Source: Rickettsia typhi (GTDB lineage Bacteria; Pseudomonadota; Alphaproteobacteria; WRAU01; Hepatincolaceae). From it: a DNA stretch of 32,121 nt. The stretch is from contig CAMCZU010000008.1 of NCBI GenBank assembly GCA_945888065.1, positions 1 through 32,121 on the forward strand, written 5' to 3'. A model generated the notes under the pieces. That model was not told where the DNA came from and did not search any database. It saw only the letters and a list, made by a program, of their open reading frames with translations. This document shows, in pieces, positions 12,861 to 21,937 of this stretch; the stretch's first letter is position 1, and the number at the start of each line of letters is the position of its first letter. Made by a program: the position numbers and the translations under genes.

Positions 12861-14078
12861 TTAGCTAACAAACTTATCTGCTATAGCACAGCAAACAGTA
12901 TCACCAACAACATTAACTGTTGTTATAAACATATCTAAAATTCTATCAATTGTAAAGAAAATTGGTATCCCTATTAGTGGAACATTAGCAACCATCATTA
13001 CCATAATAATAGTTAAAGATGCACCAGGTATCCCTGGTGTTGCCATAGCACCAATAGATGCTGTTAATGCAATTAAAATTATAGTATGTGTATCTATAGG
13101 AATTTGAAACATTTGTGCAAAAAATATAGTCATTATTGTATAATAAAATGCACTCCCATTCATATTTAAATTTGCACCTAATGGTAAAATAAATCTAGAT
13201 GTATTTTGATTAATCTTTAAACTATCACAGGTAGTAAAATTTTTAGGCAAACTTACCATTGAAGAACTTGTAGAAAAAGCAAACAATATCAGAGAAAATG
13301 TATTTTTTACAAAATTTATATAAGTAATATTTGAAAATAAAATTATAAAAATACCTAAAAATACATATATCCACAATATACATGCTAAAATAAGAACAAT
13401 AAATAATTTTGTAAGTAAAAATAAAATTTCTAAGCCCAAATTACCTATTAAATAAGAGATTAAACAAAAAATTGCTATTGGGGATAAATACATTATTTTA
13501 GAAATCATCCACATCAAAGAATCATTGATAACTGATATAGAATCTATAAAAATTTCTTTTTTATTATTATTAATATAAGATACCGCTATTCCGAAAAATA
13601 GTGCAAAAAATAAAATAGGCAATAACTTGCCATCAGAGATTGCTTTTGCAGGGTTTAATGGTATTAAATTAAATATAAAATCCCAAAAATTTAATCCAGA
13701 AACAGACATTGATTTAACATCTTCTGTTATACCAAAAAGATTAGATGGTAAATTTACAACTCCACTACCTGGTTGTAAATATAATGCTAATATTGCTCCA
13801 AATAATCCTGCTATAAAGCAAGATACAAAAAAATAAATTAAGGCAAAGCTACCTATTTTTAATGCTTGTGAATGCTTGTTAATGTTAGATGTAGAATTTA
13901 TAATGCTAAACAATACTACAGGAATTAGCATCATTTTAATTAAGCTAATAAATACATCCCCAAAAGGTTTTAAATATGATGTATAATCAGCATAATAAAA
14001 ACCAAACAAAATTGCTAAAATTAATAAAATAAAAATATTGGTAGTGCTTTTATAAAATGTTATATATTTTGATAGCAT
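12861..14078 (-). CDS. Dicarboxylate/amino acid:cation symporter (DAACS family)
   Basis: The protein imports glutamate, aspartate or C4-dicarboxylates with Na+ or H+ across the inner membrane. The 405 residues form about eight membrane helices and two re-entrant loops. Signatures are LIKMMLIPVVLFSII (46-60), the Ser-rich loop FAFSTSSSMVSLP, the NMNGSAFYY substrate/cation helix, IGAMATPGIPGASL, and VNVVGDTVCCAIADK at the end, all in their usual order. The substrate cannot be fixed; hosts' amino acids or dicarboxylates are both possible. A GGAGA site precedes the ATG. Length fits the family. It lies between the GT2 gene (32 bp away) and the lipoprotein set on the same strand. Confidence 0.92.
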   Translation of the reverse strand: MLSKYITFYKSTTNIFILLILAILFGFYYADYTSYLKPFGDVFISLIKMMLIPVVLFSIINSTSNINKHSQALKIGSFALIYFFVSCFIAGLFGAILALYLQPGSGVVNLPSNLFGITEDVKSMSVSGLNFWDFIFNLIPLNPAKAISDGKLLPILFFALFFGIAVSYINNNKKEIFIDSISVINDSLMWMISKIMYLSPIAIFCLISYLIGNLGLEILFLLTKLFIVLILACILWIYVFLGIFIILFSNITYINFVKNTFSLILFAFSTSSSMVSLPKNFTTCDSLKINQNTSRFILPLGANLNMNGSAFYYTIMTIFFAQMFQIPIDTHTIILIALTASIGAMATPGIPGASLTIIMVMMVANVPLIGIPIFFTIDRILDMFITTVNVVGDTVCCAIADKFVS

Positions 14079-14110
14079 TTTTTCTCCGTATTAATTTTTA
14101 TACTACTATA

Positions 14111-15079
14111 TTAACATAATATAAAAAACAAGTAATAATTGTTGTTTTTTAATAAACTATACTTAAAATAAGACCATTTTGATACATATGGCTTTATATC
14201 TTTTAAATCAATATCCCATATGCTATCATACATTTTATTAAACAATAAAGATTTTTTTGTTTTTACTTTAGATAAAAAAGATATATATGATTGAAATAAT
14301 TTTTTTATATATAAAATTTTTATATTATTATTTTTCCAGTAATCATTGACAATTAAAAAATCTTTAACATACAACATTGCTAATACAATATATTTAGCTT
14401 TATGAATAGTCAGCTTTGAATTCATAATAGATGTTGGTATATAATTATAATAATACAAAGCATCTTTTAAATAATAAATTGATTTAGCAGATAATATTGT
14501 TACCCAAAAGAATGGGATATCTTCATATATTATGTTATTTATAAATTTAATATTGTTTTTTATTATAAAGTCTAGAGAAAAAATTTTATTCCATACAACC
14601 ACACCCCCGCTTTTTAAAACCGCCTCTATGTGATTATTTTGAGTTGCTAAATTAATATTTTCTTTAATATTTCTAGTTTTAAAATCGCTCCAAAATAAAA
14701 ACTTGGATTTTTGATAATAATCAAAAATTAAAATATCTGCTTTATTTGTTAAAAAGAAATTATAAATACTATCATAAGCATTATCATATAAATAATCATC
14801 AGCATCTATAAAGTGAATATGAGTTCCCGTAGCTTTTGATATTCCAAGGTTTCTTGAATGAGAAATTCCTTGATTAGAATCATTACAATAAAGCTTTATT
14901 CTGCTATCTGTTTTTATTAAGTTATTTATTATAGATAATGTATTATCTGTTGAGCAATCATCTATTATAATAATTTCTAAATTTTTAATACTTTGATTTA
15001 AAATACTTTTTATACATTTTTTAATAAATTTCTCTCCATTATATACTGGAATAATGGAACTAAGCTTAAAGTTTTTCAT
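14111..15079 (-). CDS. Glycosyltransferase family 2
   Basis: A GT-A fold enzyme that moves a sugar from a nucleotide-sugar donor, probably to LPS, capsule or another surface glycan. It starts with LSSIIPVYNGEKFIKKCI and continues through IIIIDDCSTDNT to the metal-binding FIDADDYLYDN (DXD motif), all hallmarks of GT2. The C-terminal half (about 210-322) is Tyr/Lys/Phe-rich and not diagnostic, and the very end is hydrophobic. I chose the ATG at 15079, which has AGGT about 8 nt upstream, over a TTG at 15100 and an ATG at 15097; this leaves a 14-bp overlap with the upstream GT4 gene. The two are surely translated together. Substrate is unknown. Confidence 0.88.
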   Translation of the reverse strand: MKNFKLSSIIPVYNGEKFIKKCIKSILNQSIKNLEIIIIDDCSTDNTLSIINNLIKTDSRIKLYCNDSNQGISHSRNLGISKATGTHIHFIDADDYLYDNAYDSIYNFFLTNKADILIFDYYQKSKFLFWSDFKTRNIKENINLATQNNHIEAVLKSGGVVVWNKIFSLDFIIKNNIKFINNIIYEDIPFFWVTILSAKSIYYLKDALYYYNYIPTSIMNSKLTIHKAKYIVLAMLYVKDFLIVNDYWKNNNIKILYIKKLFQSYISFLSKVKTKKSLLFNKMYDSIWDIDLKDIKPYVSKWSYFKYSLLKNNNYYLFFILC

Positions 15080-16193
15080 AATTATACCTGTAATCATCAA
15101 TAATTTTTATCAAATTTAAAATATTAAATTTTTCTTTTACATAATTATAACCATTGTTAGACAATAAAAGGTAAGTATTTTCATAATTGTTTATAATATG
15201 TGATATGGAATTAAAAATATTTGTTGCAGATACTTTTTGTAAATAAAGTGCATTATTATAGCTAATTTCTTGCAATCCCCCTGTGCCTGAACTAATAACA
15301 GCACATTTTGCTAAATGATATTCTAGTGCTACCAAACCAAATGGTTCTGGTTTTTTTGTTAAAACAGTTGCAATTTTTGCCTTTGCTAAATAATTAAATA
15401 CTTGTGTGGAACTTAAATTAGAATAAATTTGAAGCTTATTATGTATTAAATAATCTTGATACAACTTTTGAGATAAAAAAGATTGCAATATTTTTGTATA
15501 CTTATATTTTTTGCTAAAAAATCCTCCTATTAAAATAATTTCATAATTTTGATATTTGTCTAAAATCATTGGTATAGATTTTAATAAGTCAACTATACCT
15601 TTTGCTTTAATTGGCTTACCAACAAAGATAATTTGATTGTTTTTATTCACAAACACATCATTATTTACTATATCCTGAATGTGACCATAAGTGTTATAAA
15701 GTAAAATAAATTTATTTGTATATTTGATATATTTATTAGATAAAGTATTTTTTACATAATTACTAATACAAAAAACTTTATCTAAATATTTTAAATATTT
15801 AGTTTGATAATAATACTTATAAAAAAAGATTTTCTCTTTAAATCTGTTAACTAAATACTCTCCGTGTTTAATTAATGATACTTTAAGATGTGGAAATTGT
15901 TTAGCTAGATATCCTGCTAATTTTAAATCTTGATGAACTTCAATTGTGCTACAATTTAAGTTGTGAATAATATTTCTTACATAATACTTATATTTAGCTT
16001 TGCAACTAAACTCTTTTGGAACAACTTTTACATTGCATATATCATCAATATTTGTTGCATAGGGAGTAATAACTATTAGATTATTAAGATATTTAGAATA
16101 TTTAATATATGAAAAACCTGATAATACAACGGGCTTTTTGTTGTTTTTAACAAAAGGATTATTATATGGAAAAATTATTATTGGTTGTATCAT
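15066..16193 (-). CDS. Glycosyltransferase family 4
   Basis: This 375-residue GT-B enzyme has the GT4 donor-site motif EPFGLVALE (an E-x7-E pattern) followed by A-V-I-S-S-GTGGLQEI near residue 300, and the preceding strand IIFVGKPIKAKGIVDLLKSI typical of the second Rossmann domain. The N-terminal acceptor domain is divergent. It probably builds a surface glycan with the following GT2 gene, which it overlaps. It faces the rnd gene, whose start is 127 bp away in the other direction. No other genes of an LPS or capsule locus are near, so the pair may be a small remaining or acquired unit. Confidence 0.9.
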   Translation of the reverse strand: MIQPIIIFPYNNPFVKNNKKPVVLSGFSYIKYSKYLNNLIVITPYATNIDDICNVKVVPKEFSCKAKYKYYVRNIIHNLNCSTIEVHQDLKLAGYLAKQFPHLKVSLIKHGEYLVNRFKEKIFFYKYYYQTKYLKYLDKVFCISNYVKNTLSNKYIKYTNKFILLYNTYGHIQDIVNNDVFVNKNNQIIFVGKPIKAKGIVDLLKSIPMILDKYQNYEIILIGGFFSKKYKYTKILQSFLSQKLYQDYLIHNKLQIYSNLSSTQVFNYLAKAKIATVLTKKPEPFGLVALEYHLAKCAVISSGTGGLQEISYNNALYLQKVSATNIFNSISHIINNYENTYLLLSNNGYNYVKEKFNILNLIKIIDDYRYNYEKL

Positions 16194-16248
16194 TTAAAAA
16201 AAATTTTTATATTTAATATTAATTATGTTTATATAAATAACAAATTAT

Positions 16249-16277
16249 TTGAATTTATTATTTAAAACTAATATTAT
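16249..16277 (+). promoter_or_regulatory. Candidate sigma70 promoter for rnd
   Basis: TTGAAT (16249-16254) and TATTAT (16272-16277) are separated by 17 bp. The start would fall near 16284, about 37 nt before the rnd ATG. The surrounding sequence is nearly all A/T, so this is tentative. Confidence 0.4.
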
Positions 16278-16320
16278 TTTATAATATTTTACATAAAGTT
16301 AATATAAAAATTTAATATAT

Positions 16321-17457
16321 ATGCAATACAAGCTAATTAATACTCAAGATGAATTAAATTCTTATCTTCCCCACATAGAGATGGCGGAATATATAGCTAT
16401 TGATACAGAATTTAATAGAGACCATAAATACTATCCTAACTTATCTTTATTGCAAATATGCTATAAGAGTGGCTTTGCAATTGTTATAGATACTTTAAGC
16501 AGGATAGATTTAACAAAATTATTTCAAATTATTTATAATCCTAAAATTATTAAGATTTTTCATTCTTGCCATCAAGATTTAGAAATTTTTTACTATAAAA
16601 ATGGTGCTATTCCACAAAATTTATTTGATACTCAAATTGCATCTTTATTATTATATAATATTAAAGAAATTAGCTATGAAAAATTAGTATTATCTTTGCT
16701 AAATATTAAAATTGACAAAAAATTACAAACAAGCAATTGGGAACTCCGCCCTCTTAGTAAATCGCAAATAAAATATGCTGCATTAGATGTGTTATATTTA
16801 TATGATGCTTATGTTATATTATTAGAAAAACTTAAAAATCATAGTCTCTTTTATATATTAAGCAATATTTTTAAAACATTAGAAAATACTAAGCGTTATG
16901 ATCCAAATATAGAACAGCAACAAAATAAGCTTTTTCTTGATCATCATACATCTGCACAAAAATACTTGATAAGCAATTTAATTAACTGGAGAGAAGAAAA
17001 AGCTCTAAATTTTAATATTAGTCGCAATATGGTTTTAAAAAATCACAATATTAAAGAAATTGCAATGTTAAAAGATATTAATATTGATTCTTTATGTAAT
17101 ATTTTAGATTATTCAATTGCAACAGATTACTTAGAAGAAATTCAACAAATATTTACATCATCTATTAACATTGAAAGCCCATATCATAACGATGATAAAA
17201 CTCTTACTCAAAATGCAATAGATATTTACCATATTTTAAAAATTATTGTAGATATAGTTGCAAAAAAAAATAATATTAATGAGCATTTAATGACATCTTT
17301 TATTATAAATCAAGCAGATCTGAAACATATTGCTAAAACATATAATACAAGCATTTTAAATGATTGGAGATATGATTTAATTGGCAAAGATATCCAAGAT
17401 TTTTTAGATGGTAAAGTTAGTGTATCAATGCTAAAAAAAGAAGCTACTCTCTCTTAA
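16321..17457 (+). CDS. rnd: Ribonuclease D
   Basis: RNase D is a 3'-5' exoribonuclease that trims tRNA and other stable RNA precursors. The 378-residue protein has the DEDDy catalytic set: D28 and E30 in IDTEFNRD, D86 in HSCHQDLEIF, and Y152/D156 in YAALDVLYLY, with FDTQIAS (102-108) between. An HRDC domain follows (about 205-285, with INWREEKAL), then a second helical region. Length and order match the family, and all catalytic residues are present. Its stop abuts the stop of the convergent hdaA with no gap. An RNase D next to HdaA is seen in alphaproteobacteria only as a loose neighbour, so adjacency says little about function. Confidence 0.95.
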   Translation: MQYKLINTQDELNSYLPHIEMAEYIAIDTEFNRDHKYYPNLSLLQICYKSGFAIVIDTLSRIDLTKLFQIIYNPKIIKIFHSCHQDLEIFYYKNGAIPQNLFDTQIASLLLYNIKEISYEKLVLSLLNIKIDKKLQTSNWELRPLSKSQIKYAALDVLYLYDAYVILLEKLKNHSLFYILSNIFKTLENTKRYDPNIEQQQNKLFLDHHTSAQKYLISNLINWREEKALNFNISRNMVLKNHNIKEIAMLKDINIDSLCNILDYSIATDYLEEIQQIFTSSINIESPYHNDDKTLTQNAIDIYHILKIIVDIVAKKNNINEHLMTSFIINQADLKHIAKTYNTSILNDWRYDLIGKDIQDFLDGKVSVSMLKKEATLS

Positions 17458-18126
17458 TTAAAAAATTTTATTTATATTTTTAATAGTAATAGTTTTTTTT
17501 TCACTCATTGCAAACTCTTCTACTTTACTTACCATACTAACAATTGACTGAATGTTTCGTGGTATCCTATGAAAAATATAGGATATAACATCTTTTGTTA
17601 ATAATAGTTGCTTATCTGAAAGCATTTTAAAAAAAATTGCTCTTAATGTTTCTTCATCTGGATCTTTAAAATAAAAAATATTAGAAGCTAACATTCTTGA
17701 TTTTAAATCTTGTAGTTGAATATTTAAATCTTTAATTGAGTATATAGAGTTAACAATCAATTTTTTTTTCTTTGATATAACTAGATTATATAAATGAAAA
17801 AGCTTTATCTCTGTTTTAGAATCCATAGGATTTAAATTATCTATTAAAAAGCTTGAAAAATTATTTGTTAAATATTCTAATTCAACTATATCTAACTTCT
17901 CAATGTTAACCTTAATTCCATTATTATACCTAATAAAAATTTCAGAAATAAAGGTTTTACCCAAAAAACGCTGTCCATAAATATATATAGTATTAGATAC
18001 CCAATCAACATCTTTAAAAAACAAATCAACCAAAGGCTTATTAAAAGCCCCAATAACAATGTCATAAATTGAATAAAATGTTTGGTTTTCAAATAAAAAA
18101 GATAATTGTGGGTATTCTTGCTTCAT
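17458..18126 (-). CDS. hdaA: HdaA-like DnaA-related replication regulator
   Basis: HdaA promotes hydrolysis of DnaA-bound ATP together with the DNA clamp and so limits re-initiation, as known from Caulobacter. The protein has a start resembling the clamp-binding N-terminus (PQLSFLF) and a P-loop-like YGQRFLGKT (about residues 50-58 from the ATG) of a AAA+ domain, then NFSSFLIDNLNPMDSKTEIKLFHLYN, the Walker B-like region with Asp, and a C-terminal SRMLASNIFYFKDPDEETLRAIFFKMLSDKQL helical part typical of Hda. The GP-GSGKS P-loop of relatives is replaced by GQRFLGKT, keeping the GxxxxGK[ST] core. I chose the ATG at 18126 rather than the TTG at 18135; the TTG directly follows the stop of the upstream gene. 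Length is 222 residues. Confidence 0.8.
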   Translation of the reverse strand: MKQEYPQLSFLFENQTFYSIYDIVIGAFNKPLVDLFFKDVDWVSNTIYIYGQRFLGKTFISEIFIRYNNGIKVNIEKLDIVELEYLTNNFSSFLIDNLNPMDSKTEIKLFHLYNLVISKKKKLIVNSIYSIKDLNIQLQDLKSRMLASNIFYFKDPDEETLRAIFFKMLSDKQLLLTKDVISYIFHRIPRNIQSIVSMVSKVEEFAMSEKKTITIKNINKIF

Positions 18127-18135
18127 AATTATCAA

Positions 18136-19140
18136 TTAATGATTGCAATTTGGAATAGCAAATAAAATATCTTGATTAATATTAAATCCAATACAATAAT
18201 CAGTTAAAATATGAGCTAATGAATCTGTATTACCTTTAAAATTAATAATAATTTTAACATAATCATTCCCAACTTCTGTAAGAATAAACTTTAAATTTTC
18301 AATTTTATTAAGTTTATTTTGAATAAAAACCCAATCATTAAAATTAGTTGTATCAATGATTAACTCAATATCATTTATTGTGCTATTTGCTTTAATAAAA
18401 ATTTTTTTTTCTTTATTTTCTATAAACATTTGCGCATTAGAAACAGCAAGAGGAATACTATTAATATTTTTAAAAGTAATAATTTTATTAGTATTTAAAT
18501 TTTTTACATTTAATTGATATAAAATATCATTTTTAATTAATTCTAATTCATAAATATCTTTAGCATTGTGCTGATTTAATAATTCTGTTGGATTAATATT
18601 ATTACTTTGAATACTTTTATTTATAATATATGGAATAAACGTAGATAAATAATCTTTAGGAAATAAATTATCCCAATATTTTTCCCACAAATTATTTGCT
18701 TCTAAATTAGTAGATTTAATAATTAATACATATTTTGATAGTTTATTTTTTACATATGGGATATTGTTGTCATCTAAAAAATTTAAAATCTTTTTTTCAC
18801 TAAAATTATATGTTGCATAAGCAACATAAAATTTACTTGTTATGTTTTCGTTTTTTAAGCTAAATCCTTCATCAAACTTAGTTGCATTATCTATATTTAA
18901 CAAAGTATCTACTTTTTTTGAATCTTCATATAAAATAATTTTTTTAACTACCGATTTTAATGCTAATAGTCTACCATATTTTAATGCTAGATCTTTTGCT
19001 AATTTAGCATCTTTTGACTCATACATAATATTTATACTATAATTAAACAAATCTGCATATGAAAGATTTATACTTAGTATATAAAAACAACATATAATTA
19101 AAATTTTTAAAGAAAGTGTTTTAATTAAATTGTGCTTCAT
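18136..19140 (-). CDS. DUF2066-like exported protein
   Basis: The protein has a signal peptide (about the first 30 residues, ending in SYA) and no further membrane segment, so it is exported. The N-terminal region (DLFNYSINIMYESKDAKLAKDLALKYGRLLALKSVVKKI) resembles DUF2066, found next to hdaA in many alphaproteobacteria, but the match is faint. The function of DUF2066 is unknown. I chose the ATG at 19140, with GGAG about 10 nt before it, over the ATG at 19158; this leaves a 20-bp overlap with holC. The C-terminal region holds alternating beta-type stretches (NDIELIIDTTNFNDWVFIQN) of unknown family. It stops directly before hdaA. Confidence 0.6.
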   Translation of the reverse strand: MKHNLIKTLSLKILIICCFYILSINLSYADLFNYSINIMYESKDAKLAKDLALKYGRLLALKSVVKKIILYEDSKKVDTLLNIDNATKFDEGFSLKNENITSKFYVAYATYNFSEKKILNFLDDNNIPYVKNKLSKYVLIIKSTNLEANNLWEKYWDNLFPKDYLSTFIPYIINKSIQSNNINPTELLNQHNAKDIYELELIKNDILYQLNVKNLNTNKIITFKNINSIPLAVSNAQMFIENKEKKIFIKANSTINDIELIIDTTNFNDWVFIQNKLNKIENLKFILTEVGNDYVKIIINFKGNTDSLAHILTDYCIGFNINQDILFAIPNCNH

Positions 19141-19576
19141 AAAATTTTCCGCTCCCATCTTTTTTAAAAAAATTTAATTGATAATTTAAAGACTTACACA
19201 AAGCCCATCTATCTTTATTAAAAGAAACAATGCTTTCTGTGTTATCTTCAAATACTATAAAACCTCTTTGATTTTGTTTTAATTGTGGTAAAGGGGTATT
19301 ATTTAATACAAACACACAATCAATATGTTTAATAATAGAGGAATAACTTTCAGATTCACAAATTAAAATATTTGCATCTTTTTCATAAGCATCACCTATT
19401 ATGCAATGAGGCAACCAAGCAGAGAGAGTCCACAATGCTTTATCTAAAGAAACTGCCTGTTCTTGGTTTTGTGCTACTATTACAATAACATATTTTAATG
19501 TATAAGCTTTTTCTACCAAAGATATAAGTGCTTTATAAATACCACTAGAATCAAGTGAATAAAAATTAATGCTCAT
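19121..19576 (-). CDS. holC: DNA polymerase III chi subunit
   Basis: HolC links the clamp loader to single-strand binding protein. The 151-residue protein has the family's order of features: an N-terminal INFYSLDSSGIYKALISLVEKAY, KYVIVIVAQNQEQAVSLDKALWTL (positions 28-51), the FLPH-like AWLPH (53-57), the segment DANILICES in place of the usual P-I-L-L, and VFVLNNTPLP (88-97). It overlaps pepA at its start by 11 bp, the arrangement seen in many proteobacteria, and its 3' end overlaps the DUF2066-like gene. The DNA-contacting basic residues are not obvious. Confidence 0.88.
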   Translation of the reverse strand: MSINFYSLDSSGIYKALISLVEKAYTLKYVIVIVAQNQEQAVSLDKALWTLSAWLPHCIIGDAYEKDANILICESESYSSIIKHIDCVFVLNNTPLPQLKQNQRGFIVFEDNTESIVSFNKDRWALCKSLNYQLNFFKKDGSGKFYEAQFN

Positions 19577-21014
19577 AATACTCTTTAATTAATTTATTTA
19601 ATAATCTTACACCAAATCCTGTCGCTCCTCTTTGATGTAAATCACTTTTATTAGAACTATAAGATACCCCTGCAATATCTAAATGTGCCCAAGGGCTTTC
19701 ATTTACAAACTCTTGTAAAAACATTCCTGCAAAAATTGCCCCAGGCGATCTTGGTGCCATTGTAATATTTTGTAAATCTGCATTTGAAGATTTTAAATAT
19801 TTTTTATATTCTGTATGTAATGGCATTTTCCATAATAACTCTCCACTTGCATTTGAAACTTGTAAAAGATTATCTGCTAAATTAGTATTATTGCTAAAAA
19901 GCCCTGCCATTTCTTCTCCTAAAGACATAACTATTGCACCTGTAAGAGTAGCTAAATTAATTGTTGCAATAGGATTAAAATTGCTTTGTGTATAATAAAG
20001 CAAATCTGCTAATACTAGCCTACCTTCTGCATCTGTATTTAATACCTCTATTGTTTTACCTTTAGCAGAATTAATAATATCTCCTGGCTTTAATGCACTG
20101 CCATTAACCATATTTTCTACTAAACCTATAACACCAATTATATTTGTTTTTGCTTTTCTTAAAGCTAAAGCTTTTATAGTTCCACATACAATAGCAGCAC
20201 CTGACATATCTGTTTTCATTGTTATCATTGCAGATCCTGGCTTTAAGCTATACCCTCCACTATCAAATGTAACACCTTTACCTATTAAAGCAACCTTGTC
20301 TTTAGACTCTGGATTACCTTGGTATTGCAAAATTACTACATATGCATTCTTATCGCTTCCCTTTGCAACACTTAAAAATGCTTCCATATTTAATTTTTGC
20401 AAATCTAAAGTTGATAAAATTGTAATTTTAATTCCTAAAGTTTCTAAATCTGATATATATTTAATAAAAGACTCTGGGTAAAGTATGTTAGCTGGTTCAT
20501 TAACTAAATTTTTAGCTAATAAAATCCCTTCGTATTCTGCATTTTGAAAATCTAAATTAATTGAATCATATCCTATAATATTTATTACATCTAACTTTGC
20601 TTCTTCTTTAATGCTTTTTTCTGTAATATATTTAGTAAAATCAATAGATTTAATCCTTAATCCTTGAACTAAATCTTTAATAATTGCTTTATTTTGTGTT
20701 TCATTATCATTAAGAATATTAATTGATATTTCTTCTTCTGAATATATATAATCGTATAAAAAGCCACCTAATTTTAATATTAAAGATTCATTATCACTTT
20801 GTAAATCTCCCATACCTAATAAAATTGTTCTTTTCGTATTATTAAAATATTTTAAATCTAAAATTTCTTTATATTTACCACAAAAATTAAATTTTTTTAC
20901 TATCTCAAAAAAAATACTATCTAACATATTTAAAGATTGTGAACTAACAACATATATTATTACATCATTATAATTAGTTTTTGCATTTAGTTTTTTTACA
21001 AAATTAATTTTCAT
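19566..21014 (-). CDS. pepA: Leucyl aminopeptidase
   Basis: PepA removes N-terminal residues from peptides with a two-metal active site. The 482-residue protein has the M17 residues: K246 and D251 in GKGVTFDSGG, K258 in SLKPG, D269 in MKTDMSGAA, and D328, E330 and R332 in NTDAEGR (326-332). The weakly conserved N-terminal domain fits the family. In some bacteria PepA also binds DNA. It opens the pepA-holC-DUF2066-hdaA transcription unit and faces cysQ across a 120-bp gap. GGAG lies about 14 nt before the ATG. Its place beside the lpt block on the other strand is common in alphaproteobacteria. Confidence 0.96.
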   Translation of the reverse strand: MKINFVKKLNAKTNYNDVIIYVVSSQSLNMLDSIFFEIVKKFNFCGKYKEILDLKYFNNTKRTILLGMGDLQSDNESLILKLGGFLYDYIYSEEEISINILNDNETQNKAIIKDLVQGLRIKSIDFTKYITEKSIKEEAKLDVINIIGYDSINLDFQNAEYEGILLAKNLVNEPANILYPESFIKYISDLETLGIKITILSTLDLQKLNMEAFLSVAKGSDKNAYVVILQYQGNPESKDKVALIGKGVTFDSGGYSLKPGSAMITMKTDMSGAAIVCGTIKALALRKAKTNIIGVIGLVENMVNGSALKPGDIINSAKGKTIEVLNTDAEGRLVLADLLYYTQSNFNPIATINLATLTGAIVMSLGEEMAGLFSNNTNLADNLLQVSNASGELLWKMPLHTEYKKYLKSSNADLQNITMAPRSPGAIFAGMFLQEFVNESPWAHLDIAGVSYSSNKSDLHQRGATGFGVRLLNKLIKEYYEH

Positions 21015-21063
21015 AATACTATAATTTCACTCCAAAATTAATAAATATATTATATATTATATA

Positions 21064-21093
21064 TTGCTTAATTAATTATAAATGAATTATAAT
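21064..21093 (+). promoter_or_regulatory. Candidate sigma70 promoter for the cysQ-tsaC-lpt operon
   Basis: TTGCTT (21064-21069) and a consensus TATAAT (21088-21093) are 18 bp apart. The start near 21100 leaves about 35 nt to the ATG at 21135. It lies in the divergent gap with pepA. Confidence 0.45.
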
Positions 21094-21134
21094 ACAATTA
21101 ATAATATTATTTAATATATAAAATTGAGAAACAA

Positions 21135-21911
21135 ATGATTTTTAATGAAAAAATTTTATCAACATTGTTTACAGAATTAAAAATAGCTGGTGAGTTAGCT
21201 ATCAAGCTAAGAAAAAATGGCCTTATTGTTGAAGAAAAAAAAGATGGATCTTTTGTAACAAACGCAGACAAAGAATTAGATATTTTTTTAACCAAAATGA
21301 TTAGGGATAAGCTTCATAATAACGATTTGATTATATCTGAAGAAGATGTATCCATTGGCAATTCCTATGATGGTGTAAATAAAAATTTTTGGTCTATAGA
21401 TCCTATTGATTCAACCTCTAGCTTTATTAAAAATATAAATGATTTTTGGTCTATAAACATTGCCTATATTTCAAATAATCAACCTATTTTTGGATTAATT
21501 TATGCTCCTCAACAAGATAAGTTTTGGTATGGTGATACAACTAAAATGGAAGCATTTAAAATAGATAAAGGTATTAAAAGCAGAATTTTTGCAAGAGAAA
21601 TATCTTCTAATGGAGCAACATTAATATCTCCAGAAGAACAAACAGCAGATAAAGAAATTATAGAAAAACTAAATATAAGAGAAGAAATTAAAATACCTTC
21701 TGCAATAAAGTTTTGCTACATTGCAGAGGGATTAGCAGACTATTACTATAGAAAAAGAAACAAAGCTTGTGATTGGGATATTTCTTGTGGGCATAGCTTA
21801 ATTGTTGCATCAGGTGGTAGTGTTAATTTTTTAATTCCCGATGAGGATTTTAAATACGGACAATATCCTTATAAAGCTCCTAATTTATTAGCTACTGGTA
21901 AAGTTCATTAA
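21135..21911 (+). CDS. cysQ: CysQ-like 3'(2'),5'-bisphosphate nucleotidase (inositol monophosphatase family)
   Basis: The family splits PAP to AMP and phosphate (CysQ) or removes phosphate from inositol phosphates. The 258-residue protein has SEED (68-71), DPIDST (89-94), ACDWDISCGHSL (211-222) with metal ligand D215, and A.GG (after 225). In most relatives the second motif is DP[IL]DGT: here Gly is replaced by Ser, with both aspartates (D89, D92) and the Thr kept. That position caps a helix near the metals, so activity may be changed but is not excluded. EEKKDGSFVTNADKE near the N-terminus is typical of CysQ rather than SuhB. The gene opens the operon with tsaC 26 bp downstream. No sulfate-assimilation genes are in the window. 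Confidence 0.85.
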   Translation: MIFNEKILSTLFTELKIAGELAIKLRKNGLIVEEKKDGSFVTNADKELDIFLTKMIRDKLHNNDLIISEEDVSIGNSYDGVNKNFWSIDPIDSTSSFIKNINDFWSINIAYISNNQPIFGLIYAPQQDKFWYGDTTKMEAFKIDKGIKSRIFAREISSNGATLISPEEQTADKEIIEKLNIREEIKIPSAIKFCYIAEGLADYYYRKRNKACDWDISCGHSLIVASGGSVNFLIPDEDFKYGQYPYKAPNLLATGKVH

Positions 21912-21937
21912 TAATTTGAGTGTGTTTAAAATATTAA

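Noticed and set aside
14079-14160. Promoter for the symporter-lipoprotein operon
   Set aside because: Only poor -35/-10 pairs are visible; the best -10 candidates need wrong spacing.
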